The position numbers and the translations under genes are program-made. From Gemmatimonadota bacterium (GTDB lineage: Bacteria > Gemmatimonadota > Gemmatimonadetes > Gemmatimonadales > GWC2-71-9): a DNA stretch of 5,638 bases. This document shows positions 5,566 through 5,638 of the stretch, piece by piece (positions within the stretch are counted from its first letter, which is position 1; each line of letters opens with the position of its first letter). The notes under the pieces were generated by a model, which saw only the letters and a list, made by a program, of their open reading frames with translations, was not told the origin of the DNA and made no database searches. Where the stretch lies: NCBI GenBank assembly GCA_025360265.1, contig JANYCP010000262.1:1-5638 (forward strand), read 5' to 3'.

Positions 5566-5638
5566 CTACTCTTCCAGCGCCTGACGGATCAGGTCGGCGG
5601 TACGAATCGCAGCTTCGGCCGCTTCGCGGCCCTTGTTC
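5566..5638 (-). CDS. ribH: 6,7-dimethyl-8-ribityllumazine synthase, C-terminal end (partial)
   Basis: Only the last 23 codons and the TAG stop are inside the window; the rest lies beyond the right edge. The visible peptide starts NKGREAAEAAIRTADLIR and ends in LEE. NKG followed by an amphipathic helix rich in Ala is how lumazine synthases end, for example the Bacillus enzyme with NKG then a helix. Lumazine synthase condenses 5-amino-6-ribitylaminouracil with 3,4-dihydroxy-2-butanone 4-phosphate, the penultimate step of riboflavin synthesis, in the cytosol. The stop abuts the nusB ATG with no gap (TAGATG), and ribH-nusB is a common gene pair in bacteria, which supports the call. The evidence is short, so the identification rests on this tail plus the neighbour. 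Confidence 0.8.
   Translation of the reverse strand, partial: NKGREAAEAAIRTADLIRQALEE

Overview
The window is a gene-dense, GC-rich (roughly 60-65% by eye) bacterial fragment. Every gene I can support lies on the minus strand, so the genes read from the right edge to the left edge. There is essentially no non-coding DNA: the largest gap is 9 bases, between nusB and the glycosyltransferase gene. I see no promoter, terminator, tRNA, rRNA, CRISPR array or mobile element.

Layout in transcription order: 3' end of ribH (lumazine synthase, cut by the right edge); nusB (transcription antitermination factor); a GT4-type glycosyltransferase; hprK (HPr kinase/phosphorylase); the four mannose-family PTS components IIA, IIB, IIC and IID as separate small proteins; ptsH (HPr); and the first 191 codons of ptsI (Enzyme I), cut by the left edge just before its active-site histidine. 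From hprK to ptsI every stop overlaps the next start by 1 to 4 bases (ATGA, TGATG or GTGA), which points to one translationally coupled operon.

The hprK-to-ptsI genes form a closed phosphorelay. PEP phosphorylates Enzyme I, which passes the phosphate to HPr His15, then to IIA (His11) and IIB (His14), and the sugar is phosphorylated as it enters through IIC/IID. HprK acts on Ser46 of the same HPr, so transport and its energy-state control are encoded together. No sugar-catabolic gene or transcription regulator is present, so the substrate cannot be read from context.

HprK, a Ser46-bearing HPr and a Man-family PTS packed into one high-GC operon next to ribH-nusB recall Gemmatimonadota or a myxobacterium-like lineage rather than Firmicutes. 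That assignment is inference from gene content and composition only.

The most useful corrections here concern start codons. hprK probably begins at a CTG (4040) with a good Shine-Dalgarno inside the glycosyltransferase gene. ptsH probably begins at the GTG at 838, which places the active histidine at 15 and the regulatory serine at 46. A perfect 12-bp-arm inverted repeat inside the glycosyltransferase gene is the one structural signal not explained by coding.
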